From assembly GCA_009739215.1 (NCBI GenBank), contig VSJF01000008.1, forward strand, positions 1,178,001 to 1,242,000: a stretch of DNA of 64,000 nt, in the 5' to 3' direction. Both the position numbers and the translations under genes were made by a program. The first letter of the stretch is position 1. The number at the start of each line of letters is the position of its first letter. Of the stretch, positions 1 through 11,602 are shown in pieces. The notes below the pieces were generated by a model that saw nothing but the letters and a program-made list of their open reading frames with translations, was not told the DNA's origin and made no database searches. Origin of the DNA: Floccularia luteovirens. Lineage: Eukaryota > Basidiomycota > Agaricomycetes > Agaricales > Squamanitaceae.

Positions 1-73
1 GTAATCGAAGACGACAAGCAAAATATCAAGTGCAAATATATGGCGGTAACGAGTAAGATGTCCACGGCCCCCT

Positions 74-1346
74 TTACGCACCCGAATCTATTCTTGTTCT
101 TCTCACCTTTGCATATTCCACGAAGTCATCAATCGTGGAAGGCCATGCGGCTATAACGTTGTTCGCGGCCTTGTTGAGTTGACTGAAATTGAGAAAGTGG
201 GGATAGACGAACCTTCGATATCATAGTTTGAGAAATCTGAGTTGATAGAACGGACAAAGTCAAGGAACTGAAAAAGGGGGTCAGAATAAGCTCAAGGCGT
301 TATGCGGAGGCGAATTGAAACAAGGGAGAAACTTGACAATTATGGAGTGCACGAACCATTGCCCAAGTGTCCTTACTAACCCCTTTACCACCCTTCCCGT
401 TGAGGTAGTCGAACCACCATTGGGTGTACTCCTCCTTCCAACCATCCTCACCACTCATTTTGACGTCATTATCTTTGTCTTTCGTATATACGTGTGTGAG
501 GGCGCCGTACTTAAGTCCGTGTGGGATAAGTAGTCCCCAGAAAGCTTGGGCTGTCTCGGTTCCTTTCCGGAAATATCAGTCGAGGGAAACATATGACCAA
601 AAGAGAATAGGAATTTTGGTAAGGACATAAAAAACATAAGAATGCGTACCCATGCTCCGCTGTCCCTCACCCCGCCCGAACTCGAATGTGTACGCATAGA
701 CTTGATCAAAATATGCGGGTTCTGAACCCAACTTCTGTTTGAGCTTCTCCAATGTGGTTTTCATTTTGTTTATCGAGTCACATCTGCGGTATTTTGTCAG
801 TTTATAAGTTTACACCTCGTGGTTTCCGGGAAGAAAACACCGTACCCGTTGTTCTTCCAACCGTCTACCCATCCTTGTCTCGTCCAAAGGCCCAGCCGTG
901 GAGATTTCAGTTCATACGCAACAGATAATAACACGACATCTTCAGGATCTACCTCAAGATCCTCACAGAGTTTTATCGTCCCGTCTATCGTAATTGCATC
1001 ACTATCTGGATCTAAAGGAAGATAGACCTGTGCGTTAGTTCAAGCAAAAGATAAAAAGTTTTGAGTGTGGAACAAGAATCCACCTTTGTACTCGTCGAAT
1101 AACACGTTTAGTTTGCTGGTCGATGGTTTTGTGCTTGTGAACAGATTACTCGGATCGGAGTAATAGGCGTCAATAGCGATCTCCAGTTGCTTGTATTTAT
1201 CTAAGTACTTTCGCCCTTCCCTCTGTCTGGATGCTCCGGTGCGATCAGCATCGATCTTATCATAGGAGCATCAGAGCAACGACTTACGTCGCACCAGTGA
1301 CGGTACAGAATTGAGCAAGGTTTTCTTCTACCTTCTTGTCAACCAT
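74..1346 (-). CDS. DCN1: DCN1-like protein (cullin neddylation E3 co-factor)
   Basis: Seven exons on the minus strand: 1346-1288, 1226-1084, 1011-846, 783-650, 562-357, 267-213 and 150-74. They join in frame to 279 codons plus stop. The N-terminus (starting MVDKKVEENLAQFC) is the UBA-like domain, rich in the DKYK and AIDAYY patterns of DCN1. From about residue 85 the potentiating-neddylation (PONY) domain follows: DPEDVVLLSVAYEL, then GWVDGWKNNG, KQKLGSEPAYFDQVY, GQRSMGTETAQAFW and AAWPSTIDDFVEY. In this family the protein recruits Ubc12~Nedd8 to cullins and activates SCF-type ubiquitin ligases. The start is the first ATG ahead of the UBA-like region. The last exon could be followed by one more intron, because its final ten codons (after EYAK) are not typical, so the exact C-terminus is uncertain. 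The family call is firm. Confidence 0.87.
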
Positions 1347-4064
1347 GAAGAAATGTATATTGGATATTAAAGGGTGGGCCTGATAGGTTCAAGACAAACG
1401 CCAATCCGGTAATGGGATGGCCGACAAAATACAATAGATACACGTGGAGACCGCCGTAGTCAGCAAAGCGGTGCAGGAACATGACTTTAAGAGAGCCAAA
1501 CCGATTTAAGCCAAATAGTGCTGTAGAGTACTATGGATGCAGCAAACAGGACAAGTATCAGAGTAGTCTGACCGTTTGTTGAATCAAACAGCTTGCTTTC
1601 TGCGACGGATGACTCAATGATGAAGGTGTGTGAAGGGAGACGTATAATTACCAAATGTTAGTAATGATTTACCATGGGTCAGTCTCCGTTTACAGCGCCC
1701 AGTAACTACCGCTGGGTTTCAAACTCTCACTCATGTCATTACTGCGCGCTGTCGTTGTTACGGATATCCTGAACGAATACCGACCTCATGAATGACAACC
1801 AACTTGAACCAGATCTATCTTACCATCTCGGAACGACCGCTTGCAGCATGTCTTGCAGTAGGTACGTTAACCCTGGGTTGAGGGGATGTAGATATCACTA
1901 CAATGGTATGAAAACTAGGTTTATAAACAGCTCATGCAAGTAAAGTGGCTTGCGCGTGGGGTCGTAAAATAGGAGGTTTTGTCGAGCCCCTTCTTCTTTC
2001 GGCCTTATCCTTGTACACTGAATGCATCAATGTGTCGAATCTATTCGATCATTGTCTGACTGATGTATCCTAAGTATTCGGACTCGGACCGCGCAGGAGG
2101 GTCTAAAGGGACTAGCCCCTCAGCCCATCCAACATTTATATATGTACCCGATCTACGTCATGTTTGAACAATTTCAACGGATAGATCAGGATCAAGGGAT
2201 TGACGACTTCAGATGTCAAATGCCGTTGAGTTGTTTTGTATGTACCATATTCAAATCAAGCTTCTAAATTCCTGTCTCTATGCTGCCAGATTTTACCTGT
2301 TCTTTTCCTAACATGGTTCTTCAGGATACCCACACTCTCCGAAACAAGTCACTTCTCAAGTAGTGACATGACATGTCAATTGTAATTTGTAAGGTGGCAT
2401 AAAAAAAAACCATGGAGTGATACTTGACCCTTTCCTTTTGTTCACATATGCACGAAAGTGACGTGCATATGACCGTCTAGTTAAGCCCCTTCTAATTACC
2501 ACCTACAAACATCTGCCGAGAATTCTATTTTTTACCGGATTTACCTGTAACAGCCGCCGAGAAAACAAAGTGAGGCTGTCCCATATAGCAAGGACAGAAA
2601 CATGATTGAACCCTCGGGCACTCGATAGTCGTCGATTGGCATTGTGGCGTGAGCGTGTCAGTAATTGAGCAAAGGCGTGTGCTCCTCTGGAGGGAAAACG
2701 GTGATTTCGAACCGATGGATACATGCGACCCACTCTTGCTTCTACATGAGTCCGGTGCTTCGGAGGATTATTATTGCCCCCTGTATTGGAAGCCAGTGTG
2801 TGTGTGATAACTTCTGTGAGATTTTATTACGGGTATCACTTGAGTACTCCAACTGAACGCGCTTAAAAAAGTGTCTACGGTAAGAGAATTTTGTCCGCGG
2901 CAGAACTTCAAAAATAACCTTGTCCGGACTCGGGGTAACCGTATAAAGTCATATAGTGAACACCTTTTAATTCAATCGCAAGTGGTGCAGATGCATATGT
3001 ATTAGACAGATGTGTGTCTGGATCTCGTCCCCATCAAAAGTTCTTACATTTGACAGCTTTTACTGTCAAATAATTTGCCACAAAGCTGTTTGGCCATCTG
3101 ATTACACGACAAGTTATAACTTTATACATTTAGCCGATACAATTCGCTTGCTGTTAAAGCCCTATGCCTCCGGCATTGGAGGCTATTTGGTGATTTGATT
3201 TAGCTCTTCCTCAGCAATGCTTGCGAGCATCTGACCGGTTAACAGAGGAGTGCCGTAGCGGCATATAGATCGCAGTTTTGGAAGCAATCAGATAGAGTAA
3301 AGCTTCCGAAACACAACGTTTCCTTTCAGGCTGGTATCGCCGCTTGTGAGAAATCGATTGCGATGTGAGCAAGATGACCAGTGGTGGTGATTGCTGATAT
3401 GTGTTGCGCAGTAGATAGATAGACAATGTGTGGTGATTCATATCGAAAGTATTAACGGATCTTATTTGACAAGATAACATATGAGAGACCGCGGCTCCCA
3501 TGTGGAGAAGATACGGTTACGACAAAGAGAAGAAGATACGGGCATAACCGTTGAGGATACAGTACCAGGCACCGACGGAAGTATAATTACAGTACTATGA
3601 TGAGAGGGGATCTAAGAGTGACCGGCTGTTGCCGAGTAAATATGTCATGAACAACATTTACCGAATATCGATCATGATCAATTCGATTCGACCTGATCTG
3701 GGCTGATTTATAGATCGAAAAGGGGCACGTGGTGGAGATATTCGGTAGAATGTTCTGACGAATGCCTCTGACAGCAAAAAAGGGTATCCGATTCAATTTA
3801 GATCGTGCATGTATACAACTATGGCGATATCAAGACAGCGACGGTAATAGGTTTGATGCTATGTAGATAAAGGGAGGCAGTGCAAGCTGTGAGACAAAGA
3901 TGGATTGATGAAAAAGTCGAAGGTCATTCAAAAGTGTACAAGAAACCAAATACAAGTCAAGCGCCACACAATAACATATCCACTTTTAGTGGGGTAGCTA
4001 CTTAGTAGGATTCGGACTAAGGATCAAGGGCCAGGATGACTATTCTGTATAATCACGGGCGAAT
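1347..4064. other. Intergenic stretch, no gene recognised
   Basis: Both strands were read for spliced coding sequence and for tRNA-like A and B boxes. Only short unrelated open frames were found, the longest 96 codons (3211-3501, minus) with no family resemblance. The first 100-200 bp carry the presumed promoter of the DCN1 gene. Confidence 0.5.
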
Positions 4065-4968
4065 TCACGTTCTAACGATGACACGTTTCGTGTGTTTTCC
4101 TGCTCTTCTCCGGTCCGCATATGGCATCGGCCGTCGCCATGCATCATCATCATAGTCTTCTGGTTGGAATTCTGTTTTCGTACTAGGCGCTCCGGGTTGG
4201 GTGGAATCTTGTGGAGGGGTACGTAATCCCGAGCTTGGTTGGTGCAGGGTAGGCGGATGGAGATTGGGCGGGTGCTGAGACGAAAGAGGAGAATGGGATG
4301 ATATCGGGAAAAGCGGCGCAGGTGTGACAGGGACCGAACCTCTTGGGGTTGGCCTAGACGTGGGATGGGGGTAAAGTAGAGGAACTGAGGATTGGATAGG
4401 AGAGAGATGGGATGGACTTGAAGTTGAGGCGGCTCCAGGCTGCGCGTGACCGGGCCAAGGACGGGTATCCCTGTTACCACTCGGTTTTGGTGGGTCCGGT
4501 TCAGCGCCGTGTGGGAGATCGACTTCTACCCGTACACGGACGATCTCCTTGCCAGCTTGGGCGAAGAATGCACGCTCCTGTCTTTGGAAAAAACCACTGG
4601 TAGGACCAGGACGCATCTCGGGAATATTGTCGGGTGGGGCTGGAGGAAACATAGCCATTAGATCGTGGCCAGTTGGAGGGGCCGGGTATTTTCTTTGGGG
4701 CATGTCGGGTGTATGGCTGAGATCGACATCTGTAACATGATGAATGATGATTAAAAATAATAAAAATAATAAGAATACCTCTGAGAGAACTTGGGGAGAG
4801 AGGGCGACGAATTCTTGTTGCCGATGAAGATTGGGGCGGTGGAGGAGAGGGACGCAGAGGTTGTTGGGACTTGTATGGAGGAGTGTGGTCAGCAGGGGAT
4901 GTTGTGGATGCAGTTGGAGACGGTGAGGGGGAAGGATCTTGGACGGGACGGAGATGGTAGGTAGCCAT
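4065..4968 (-). CDS. Conserved basidiomycete hypothetical, proline-rich
   Basis: Two exons, 4968-4779 and 4729-4065, join across a 49-bp GT-AG intron to 284 codons plus stop. The N-terminal 65 residues are Pro/Ser-rich and look disordered. A compact block follows (about 65-135) with PAPPTGHDLMAMFPPAPP, a GPTSGFF turn and QERAFFAQAGKEIVRVRVEV, then a long Pro/Ser/Gln tail and a basic end (RRRAGKHTKR). I recognise the middle block as conserved among mushroom-forming fungi but know no function. There is no signal peptide or membrane helix. It is transcribed divergently from the membrane protein gene that starts at 5163, with 194 bp between the two start codons. Confidence 0.75.
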
Positions 4969-5162
4969 TGGGATTGGGATAGAAAGAGAAAAGAAGGGAG
5001 TTTATATCGGACCGCCTTACTGTGGAAAGACGCGGTACCACAGCGCCTCGTGTCCACGCATGAAATCTCAGCGAGATCTGACAGAAACCGCTCAGATGGG
5101 AAGCGAGCTGGTCATCTTCGCACATCACCGTTCCGGTCGGCCAATACAACACCAAATACACA
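4969..5162. promoter_or_regulatory. Short divergent intergenic region, probable bidirectional promoter
   Basis: Only 194 bp separate the start codons of two divergent genes, so both 5' regions and promoters must lie here or overlap the neighbouring transcript. No clear TATA box was seen. Confidence 0.45.
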
Positions 5163-7145
5163 ATGTTCAAACCTGTGACAATCATCACAACCGTCACATT
5201 CCTCATAGATCTGTTAAACTGTATTCTTCAACTCCCTGTCGCTTGGTCGGGCTTATTTATTTATATGTTCAACCACTCTCGCAACCCGTCCGTTCTCTCT
5301 ACCTCAACTGTTCACGGCCAAGGTACCTCACAGGCTTCACATACAACCACTGTACCACTGCTTCATGACAGTCCTGTTGTACACCCAACGCCACAAGAGT
5401 GGAACCCTGGCTTTGTGCTCTATGGAAACGCTCCAATAGACCCACAGCAAAATGTGTCACGTAGGGGTTCAATTTTGACGCGTAGACGTCTCAAGCGCCT
5501 CAGATGGACAACGAAAACTTTAGAACTGGCAATGGGTGCGTTGGTTCTGCAAATTTTCTCTCATACCATGGCTCAATTCCACAATGACAGGTGCCTGGTC
5601 GGTATATAACACCATCCGCTACTTCATCGCATTCACGATCTTTGATTCTTCCCAAGGACAAGTCGTGTCACTTGCCTTGGGAACATGTACAGGTGCTTCT
5701 TTTGCATTCTTTGCATGCGCCGCAATTCTCTCCCTTTTCCAATCATGCCTGCTTGCACAACGAGTTCCTTTACGCTCTATCATCTTCGCCCTTTCCGGCA
5801 TGCATTATCTTTCATCATTCTTTCTGCTTGCACCTGCGATCACTAACTTTGTATTGACTTTCACGTGGAGAACAATTCCTGATGATGATTTGAAAATCGC
5901 TAGTCGATGTCATATTGACATTGATGTTATATGGTCCGTGCGCAGAACACCATGTAACCACTCTCCTGCATGGGGTTTTTGGTTGACTGCTTCAACTTTG
6001 CGTCTCGCCGCCACACTACTTATTATGGTGAGTCGCCTGACTTGTAATGTGCTCCATTCAATTAGTTTCATTCAAAGGTTATCTATCATTCTGTGGACTC
6101 GGTATATCACCGCATTCGTTGTCCCTCAAAGACTTACAATAACAAGCGACCTCACTACCGCAAACGTTCTGATTCATTCGCAACTTCTTTACCTCCTCCT
6201 TTCTCGCAGCTGAGTTCTGGCGTTACGCAAACAAACAGTGGTGGACAAATCCATCATCATTCTTCGGGGTCCACTTTATTCTCCCAATATACACCTAAGA
6301 AGGGTGCTTATGCAATGGGTCATCGGTTGTCAAAACATAAGAGCGCGTCCGTAATATCTACTAGCGAGATGACTGCCGAATCAAGCACACAGGGGCATAG
6401 CCGATCAGACTTTTCTCCAACAGATACTATCAAAACACCGACCATACTCCAAACTGGGGAAACAGACGATCTAAATGGGTTTGTCGACCGATTCTGCACA
6501 CTCGTCAATCAAATCGAGCGAGAAACCGAAGATGCATTGGATTTCGCGCAGTCAGATAATACGTCCTCGAACACAGAAAATTCAACAACAACATCTGAGT
6601 CTGTGACCAGCACAGAACCAGGATTTCTATATCCCCACCCAATTCCGCCCGCTGTTGGATTCAATGAATTTGGCATGCCATATCCTCCAGAAGAGGAAGT
6701 GCGTATGTTGAATGGATACATCCGGCGCATGCCTACGATAGAGTCAATGGGGTCACGCGAATGGGCTAGTAGCATTGGTGGAACTTCAAGCATAGCGACG
6801 AGGGATAGGATAGGTAGTCGTCCGACAACGCGTGATACATTGCAGTCAATAGGGTGGACAGAATACTCAAGTAACGAGCCGCACAGCCGTGCCAATAGCT
6901 TGAGTGCACGTGCTGCAGAGGTACTGAATGGGAATGGCTCCAGCATAGGACCTTCAGAGGTGGGAGAACTTAGAGCGGGCAGGTGGAGTCCGACGGTGCC
7001 AGGAGGTGGTGCTCAGGAGGTGGCTTCTCACCCAGAATCAGGAATTAACCAGAGTACGGCGGCCAGTCGAAGTACCATGGCTACATATCATACGGCAGCA
7101 GGGAGTTCGATGATGTTGTCTCTTGATGGCCGGCCAGAAGATTGA
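5163..7145 (+). CDS. Five-helix membrane protein with long cytosolic tail, hypothetical
   Basis: Three exons, 5163-5535, 5591-6027 and 6078-7145, join in frame to 625 codons plus stop. Predicted helices are near residues 3-30 (TIITTVTFLIDLLNCI), 127-142 (YNTIRYFIAFTIF), 148-172 (VVSLALGTCTGASFAFFAC), 188-214 (IIFALSGMHYLSSFFLL) and 250-270 (WGFWLTASTLRLAATLLIM). A hydrophilic Ser/Thr/Gly-rich tail of about 350 residues follows. The first two introns are only 50-55 bp. I do not recognise a characterised family; the layout (helical N-terminal half, disordered tail) is common among lineage-specific fungal membrane proteins. It ends 232 bp before the convergent Pop8-like gene. Confidence 0.75.
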
Positions 7146-7377
7146 CTTGTATAGACAGCATCAACCAATTCATGACGATGTGATTACTGTATGATATCCT
7201 CACGCATTCATGATGTTATGATGACGCTCTCTTATCTATCTGAATTCATTTACGCATGGGACTTTGACATCCTATATATATACCCAGTCTACTCACGATG
7301 CTTGTACATATGTGATCTTTACTATTATGTTGCTGAATTACGACTGGAATTCATTGTGTAGCTGCAAATGGTTTACC

Positions 7378-7753
7378 TTAGAGATCTGAGCTGTTGCTTG
7401 TTAGGATCGCAGGAAGAAATGATGACTCTTTTATCAGAGACATACGAGGTGTTTCATTTGTGGTAACGATGGCAGCGAGAATCTTCCTGGCATCACTAGG
7501 TTCTTAAGCCATTAATACCGTAATCGTTTCCAAATCCTTCTAAAACTCACCCAGGATCTGCACGAATCACACACTCTTGTCCCGATTGATCAACCCATAG
7601 AACATCAATATAACTCGAAGCAGACGTGAGACCGAATGATTGAAGGAGTGAGTCTGAGAGTGATTTACGAATTGTCAACGGATCTGGAGTTGGGGGTGAA
7701 AGTGAGAGTCTGATGTAGTGGACGGTAGATTGTAAAGGGTGTGTTTGGGACAT
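7378..7753 (-). CDS. RNase P/MRP subunit, Pop8/Rpp14-like
   Basis: Two exons, 7753-7551 and 7495-7378, join across a 55-bp intron to 106 codons plus stop. The small alpha/beta protein carries IRKSLSDSLLQSFGLTSA, then IDVLWVDQSGQECVIRAD and GDARKILAAI. That is the order and spacing expected of Pop8/Rpp14-type subunits of the RNase P and RNase MRP ribonucleoproteins, which process pre-tRNA and pre-rRNA in the nucleus. Its length is right for Pop8. An in-frame ATG four codons upstream (7765) is an alternative start. The family call rests on recall of the fold pattern and is moderate; a profile search against Pop8-like and Rpp14/Pop5 families would settle it. Confidence 0.6.
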
Positions 7754-7933
7754 CTTGTTTGGCAAAATCGTTTCAGTGAAACAAAGAGATAAGTACGACC
7801 CTCAATTAAATTCAACAAGGAATATTACGTCATACTGGGTTTCGTATGCTGCATTGCCATTTGCCGACAACTCCGTCGTCATCACACACTGCAAAATCTT
7901 CACCTCGCCCCCCTTCCTTATTCTACCTCTTTC
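7754..7933. promoter_or_regulatory. Short divergent intergenic region, probable bidirectional promoter
   Basis: 180 bp lie between the start codons of the Pop8-like gene (minus) and the DHHC acyltransferase gene (plus). No distinct promoter motif was identified. Confidence 0.4.
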
Positions 7934-10900
7934 ATGCCAAATTCTCGACAACATCGATCCCATAAACTACCTCAACACGATCCAACATGTTGCGGCGTCA
8001 TCGAACAGGCCACCATCGCCTCGAGGGAGAAACGAGCGAACAGGGTTAAACCGCAGCCATGGATTGTGCTCAAGATGATGGTTGGCATAACGTTAGGGAT
8101 CTTCGGATATGCTTCGTATGTGTATATTGGAAGGTTCTGTGTGAATATGATAAAAAGGAAACCCCATACGGGGGCGGGGAGAGGTACAGGCAGTAAGTCT
8201 TATTTTTGCTTTTACCATATCCGGGATGGAGGATGGACTTTGTTTTTCCGCTTTCCAATCCGATGTGAACAAATGTTCCTATCTATTTTGTCTCCTAATT
8301 GCCCAGAATCATCAATAATGATACCGTACATTTCTTCGAAATTCAACATGTCTGATAAGACATTTTTTTTTAGTTGCACTTCTCGTTGTTTTTGCTATTC
8401 TACTGCTATGGTCACTATGGGCATACATGAAGGTGAATACTGCAACTTAATTTTTACTTGATACTAGCTCCTCCTAATCAAAGTTGTTGCAGGTTGTATT
8501 TACCCACCCTGGCATTGCTAGAGACGTGAGTCTACATTGATGTATTATCCCACGCTCCATCCCATTTCACAACACTAGTTCGTTCAAAAATCAACCATAC
8601 CTCCTGCGGTGGCTTGGGAAGAACCACAATTGTATTACCCTGATCAAGTGCACGCAAGACAACCTTCTTCTCAGACTTATCATACCCGAAATTCAATATC
8701 AACTGGACATGGCCACTTCCAAATACGAGATACCATTGGTGGGCCATCATATGAAGACATTTCTTCGAGCCAAGCACATAGGGACTGGCGGTACTCCAGC
8801 GGGGAGATGCAGACAGGATTACCTACGCAAGAGGAGCATGTAGAAGAAGGAACTACTCCAGGGCAGATGCGGGAAGTTGAGGCGGGGGTGTTAGATGCTC
8901 TACCTAATCCGGCGTCTGCTGCGCCGGTTGGTTGGGTGGGTGGAGGAGAAGTTATACCTAATGGTGGAGCTAGACACAGGTCACGGAAGAGGAAGGCCAA
9001 GGAGGAAGAGTGGGCTCAAAAAAGAAGCCGGATGAACATTGCTCGCCGTCCACCCTCAACACCTGTACTGCTGCCTGTGAATAGATATTGTGCGACTGAT
9101 GAAATTGTAAAACCTTACCGGGCGCATCATTGTCGAACTTGTGGAACGGTGGGTCTTTGAAAATGTGTTTTTTTGGTGTTTGGGAAAACTAATGCTTGCA
9201 TTCCACTTGGTTCATGTAACAGTGTGTATTGAAGTATGACCATCATTGTCCATGTATTTCACCTGTCATTCTCTCATATTATTTCTTGACTAATCTTCAT
9301 TTCTTCAGGGATAGGACAGTGTGTTGGTGCTAGAAACCACAAAGTATGACATATTCGGCTGTTAACATATTCGACTACTAATGAGGAATGCAGTTCTTTG
9401 TAAACTTTTGCCAGGCTGCAGGAGTGTTGTCCCTATATTCTTTTAGCACATTACTGGCGTACACTGTACGTTCTACGACAAAGTCTGGTGCCGACGTAGA
9501 TCCGCAGCTGATAGTTATCATCGCTCTGTGAGTTTTGTCATCTTCTGTTTGGAATATTCCATTCTGTTCATTCCTTGATCGATATGTCAATGATTCCTCG
9601 TTTTCGAGTTACGTTTCTGGTTCCATGTTACTTACTATAAATGATTTATACAGAGCAGCCTTGTTCGGACTATTCACAACCTCGTTGACTATTTCGCATG
9701 TTCGCCTCATTTGGCAAGGGCAATCGACTGTCGAAAGCATGCATATCAGCACTATGAAGGAACGTGAATCTCATGTACTCCAGCGTGCTTTTGGATTTTT
9801 TGGGTTTCGGTACGTGATTACTCGCTGTTCTCATTAGATGGGTGTGGCGATATTTTCATACTTCAATGGTTCGAGTCGTGTATCTGCCTGTCGCGCCATA
9901 TGTTATCATTTCATGGTCCATTTTTAATTTTCTTCTAATTTTTCATTCTTCATCACACATTCGTGCCAATTGACACAAATTCAATGTTCTGTTTTAATTA
10001 GTGCGAAACAACAAACACTGCGCGAATGGAATGCGGAATGGGGAAATCTTGATACTGAGGGCCATATATGGTGGTTAGGTAGTGGAAGGAAGGAATGGGT
10101 GGATGTTATGGGCCCGCATTGGTGGGGTTGGTTTTGTGAGTACTATATCCTCCTTATTTTTCTCTTTGCTGTTTCTATTTTTGCGCACACCCTGGTTTTC
10201 TTGGCTCAAGGTACCAGACAGCCTGCCTGCCTGCCTTTATTTTATTCATTGTAACCATTGCTATATTTGTCAAGCAAGCGTGGCCTAATCTTACAGCCGG
10301 AGAAGGCTGCACTCGACAATTTGACTTTGCCGTGTTATCACCTTGACTCAATGAGCAAGCATGGATATGTCACGTCTGCAGTGATGTCTATATCGGCAGA
10401 GGATGGCAGTTTGGCAGAATAAGAGGACTGGAGAAGGACTGGGATGCTATTTAAGGTCACGATTGTCCTCTACATGCGGCCATGTCTAGGTATATCTTTT
10501 GGGGTGAAGGGACAAGAACATGTTCCTGCTGGCATCTATACAACGGCACACTTTATCTGGCTGCTGCCTATATATGTCTGTTCCTCTCAAGCCCTTCTTT
10601 TAGGGTGACGAGAGCAACGTGACTGGCTCTCATGGAGTTTGCAGCATGGTAACTCTTGCCACTTGCGTATATTCTTCATTATATGGCGGATTTCTGCTGG
10701 CATGTACTATATCCATCACTCTGCCGGTCTGAGCGGGAGACAGGTATTTTACTACCGGGTGCTCAGCATGCTGAGCTGAGCTGATCTGCTCTCGCTCTCC
10801 TCCGTGATGGTATTTTTCGGACGATGACGATATGTTGGTGACGGCAATCAGTTACCGTCCAACCCCACTTTGTTTTGCAGTCATTCATTGTCTCTCATTT

Positions 10901-11075
10901 GGTTTTTTGAATGTGTTGGTGTGATATGACGTACATTCTACTGACTTCGATTTTCACTCCTGCAGTGCCTATTGGAAGAAGCATGAGTGATGGCTTGGAC
11001 TACCCTGTGAACCCGCGATTCGATGAACAAGGCCGGTGGCGAAGACGTGCGGAATGGCCGGAGACGTTGAGATAG
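7934..11075 (+). CDS. DHHC palmitoyltransferase (PFA3-like)
   Basis: Ten exons: 7934-8192, 8374-8432, 8493-8525, 8579-9148, 9223-9253, 9309-9343, 9394-9527, 9654-9809, 10002-10135 and 10966-11075. They join in frame to 506 codons plus stop. Two helices (PWIVLKMMVGITLGIFGYA; IALLVVFAILLLWSLWAY) are followed by a cytosolic stretch. The cysteine-rich domain is at about residues 287-332 (HHCRTCGT, then CVLKYDHHCPWIGQC); the catalytic DHHC is at 313-316. Two more helices and a C-terminus typical of the fungal PFA3-like group follow (LPIGRSMSDGLDYPVNPRF). The enzyme S-acylates cysteines of membrane-associated proteins. The cytosolic insert of about 190 residues ahead of the cysteine-rich domain is long. 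The last intron (10136-10965) is 830 bp, far longer than all others. Start choice is by position; homologues start close to this point. Confidence 0.87.
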
Positions 11076-11602
11076 CAGCCTCGTTGTTGCTCTTCTCACT
11101 CTGATAGACACCATTACGGAATTGTATTTGCCTCGTTTCCAGTTAAATCGCTAGTTCTACAGGCACGGCTATGATAATGTATTACTTGTGACATTGGATA
11201 TAGTAGTAATGAATTGAAAATCTGATAAGATGACGGTGGAGCGAGAGTGGACAGTACCTGGGCCTGCGAAGGGATGGCGAATGTGGAGGATAAGAGTTGC
11301 ATAGCGAGATCCGGACATTGATGCCGAGGACATGTGACATAAAATGTGACCGGAGCGATTGTGGAAACTGAATTTATTGGAATTTAATCACAATTAAATG
11401 GAGCAATCCAGTGCCGACAGCGACGGGCGGACCTACCAAAATCGGCTTATCATTGTCCCCATTTTCATATAAAAGCTTTGCTCCCCGACCTCTCCGTACT
11501 TTAATCTTCCGCACCATACTTTCAATTGGAATAATATCCGGTTGATATCAGCTCTTCACACTCTTCGGAATATTTACCAAATATCTTGTTCATTAAATAA
11601 CA
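11076..11602. other. Intergenic, promoter region of ornithine aminotransferase
   Basis: No coding sequence was recognised. The right half is the upstream region of the aminotransferase gene. It includes a TGATAA-type GATA motif on the minus strand near 11446-11452 and the TATA box listed separately. A role of the GATA motif in nitrogen control would be plausible for this gene but is not shown. Confidence 0.45.
11468..11475 (+). promoter_or_regulatory. TATA box of the ornithine aminotransferase gene
   Basis: TATAAAAG lies 128 bp ahead of the predicted start codon at 11603, a normal spacing for a fungal gene with a 5' leader of about 100 bases. Confidence 0.5.
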
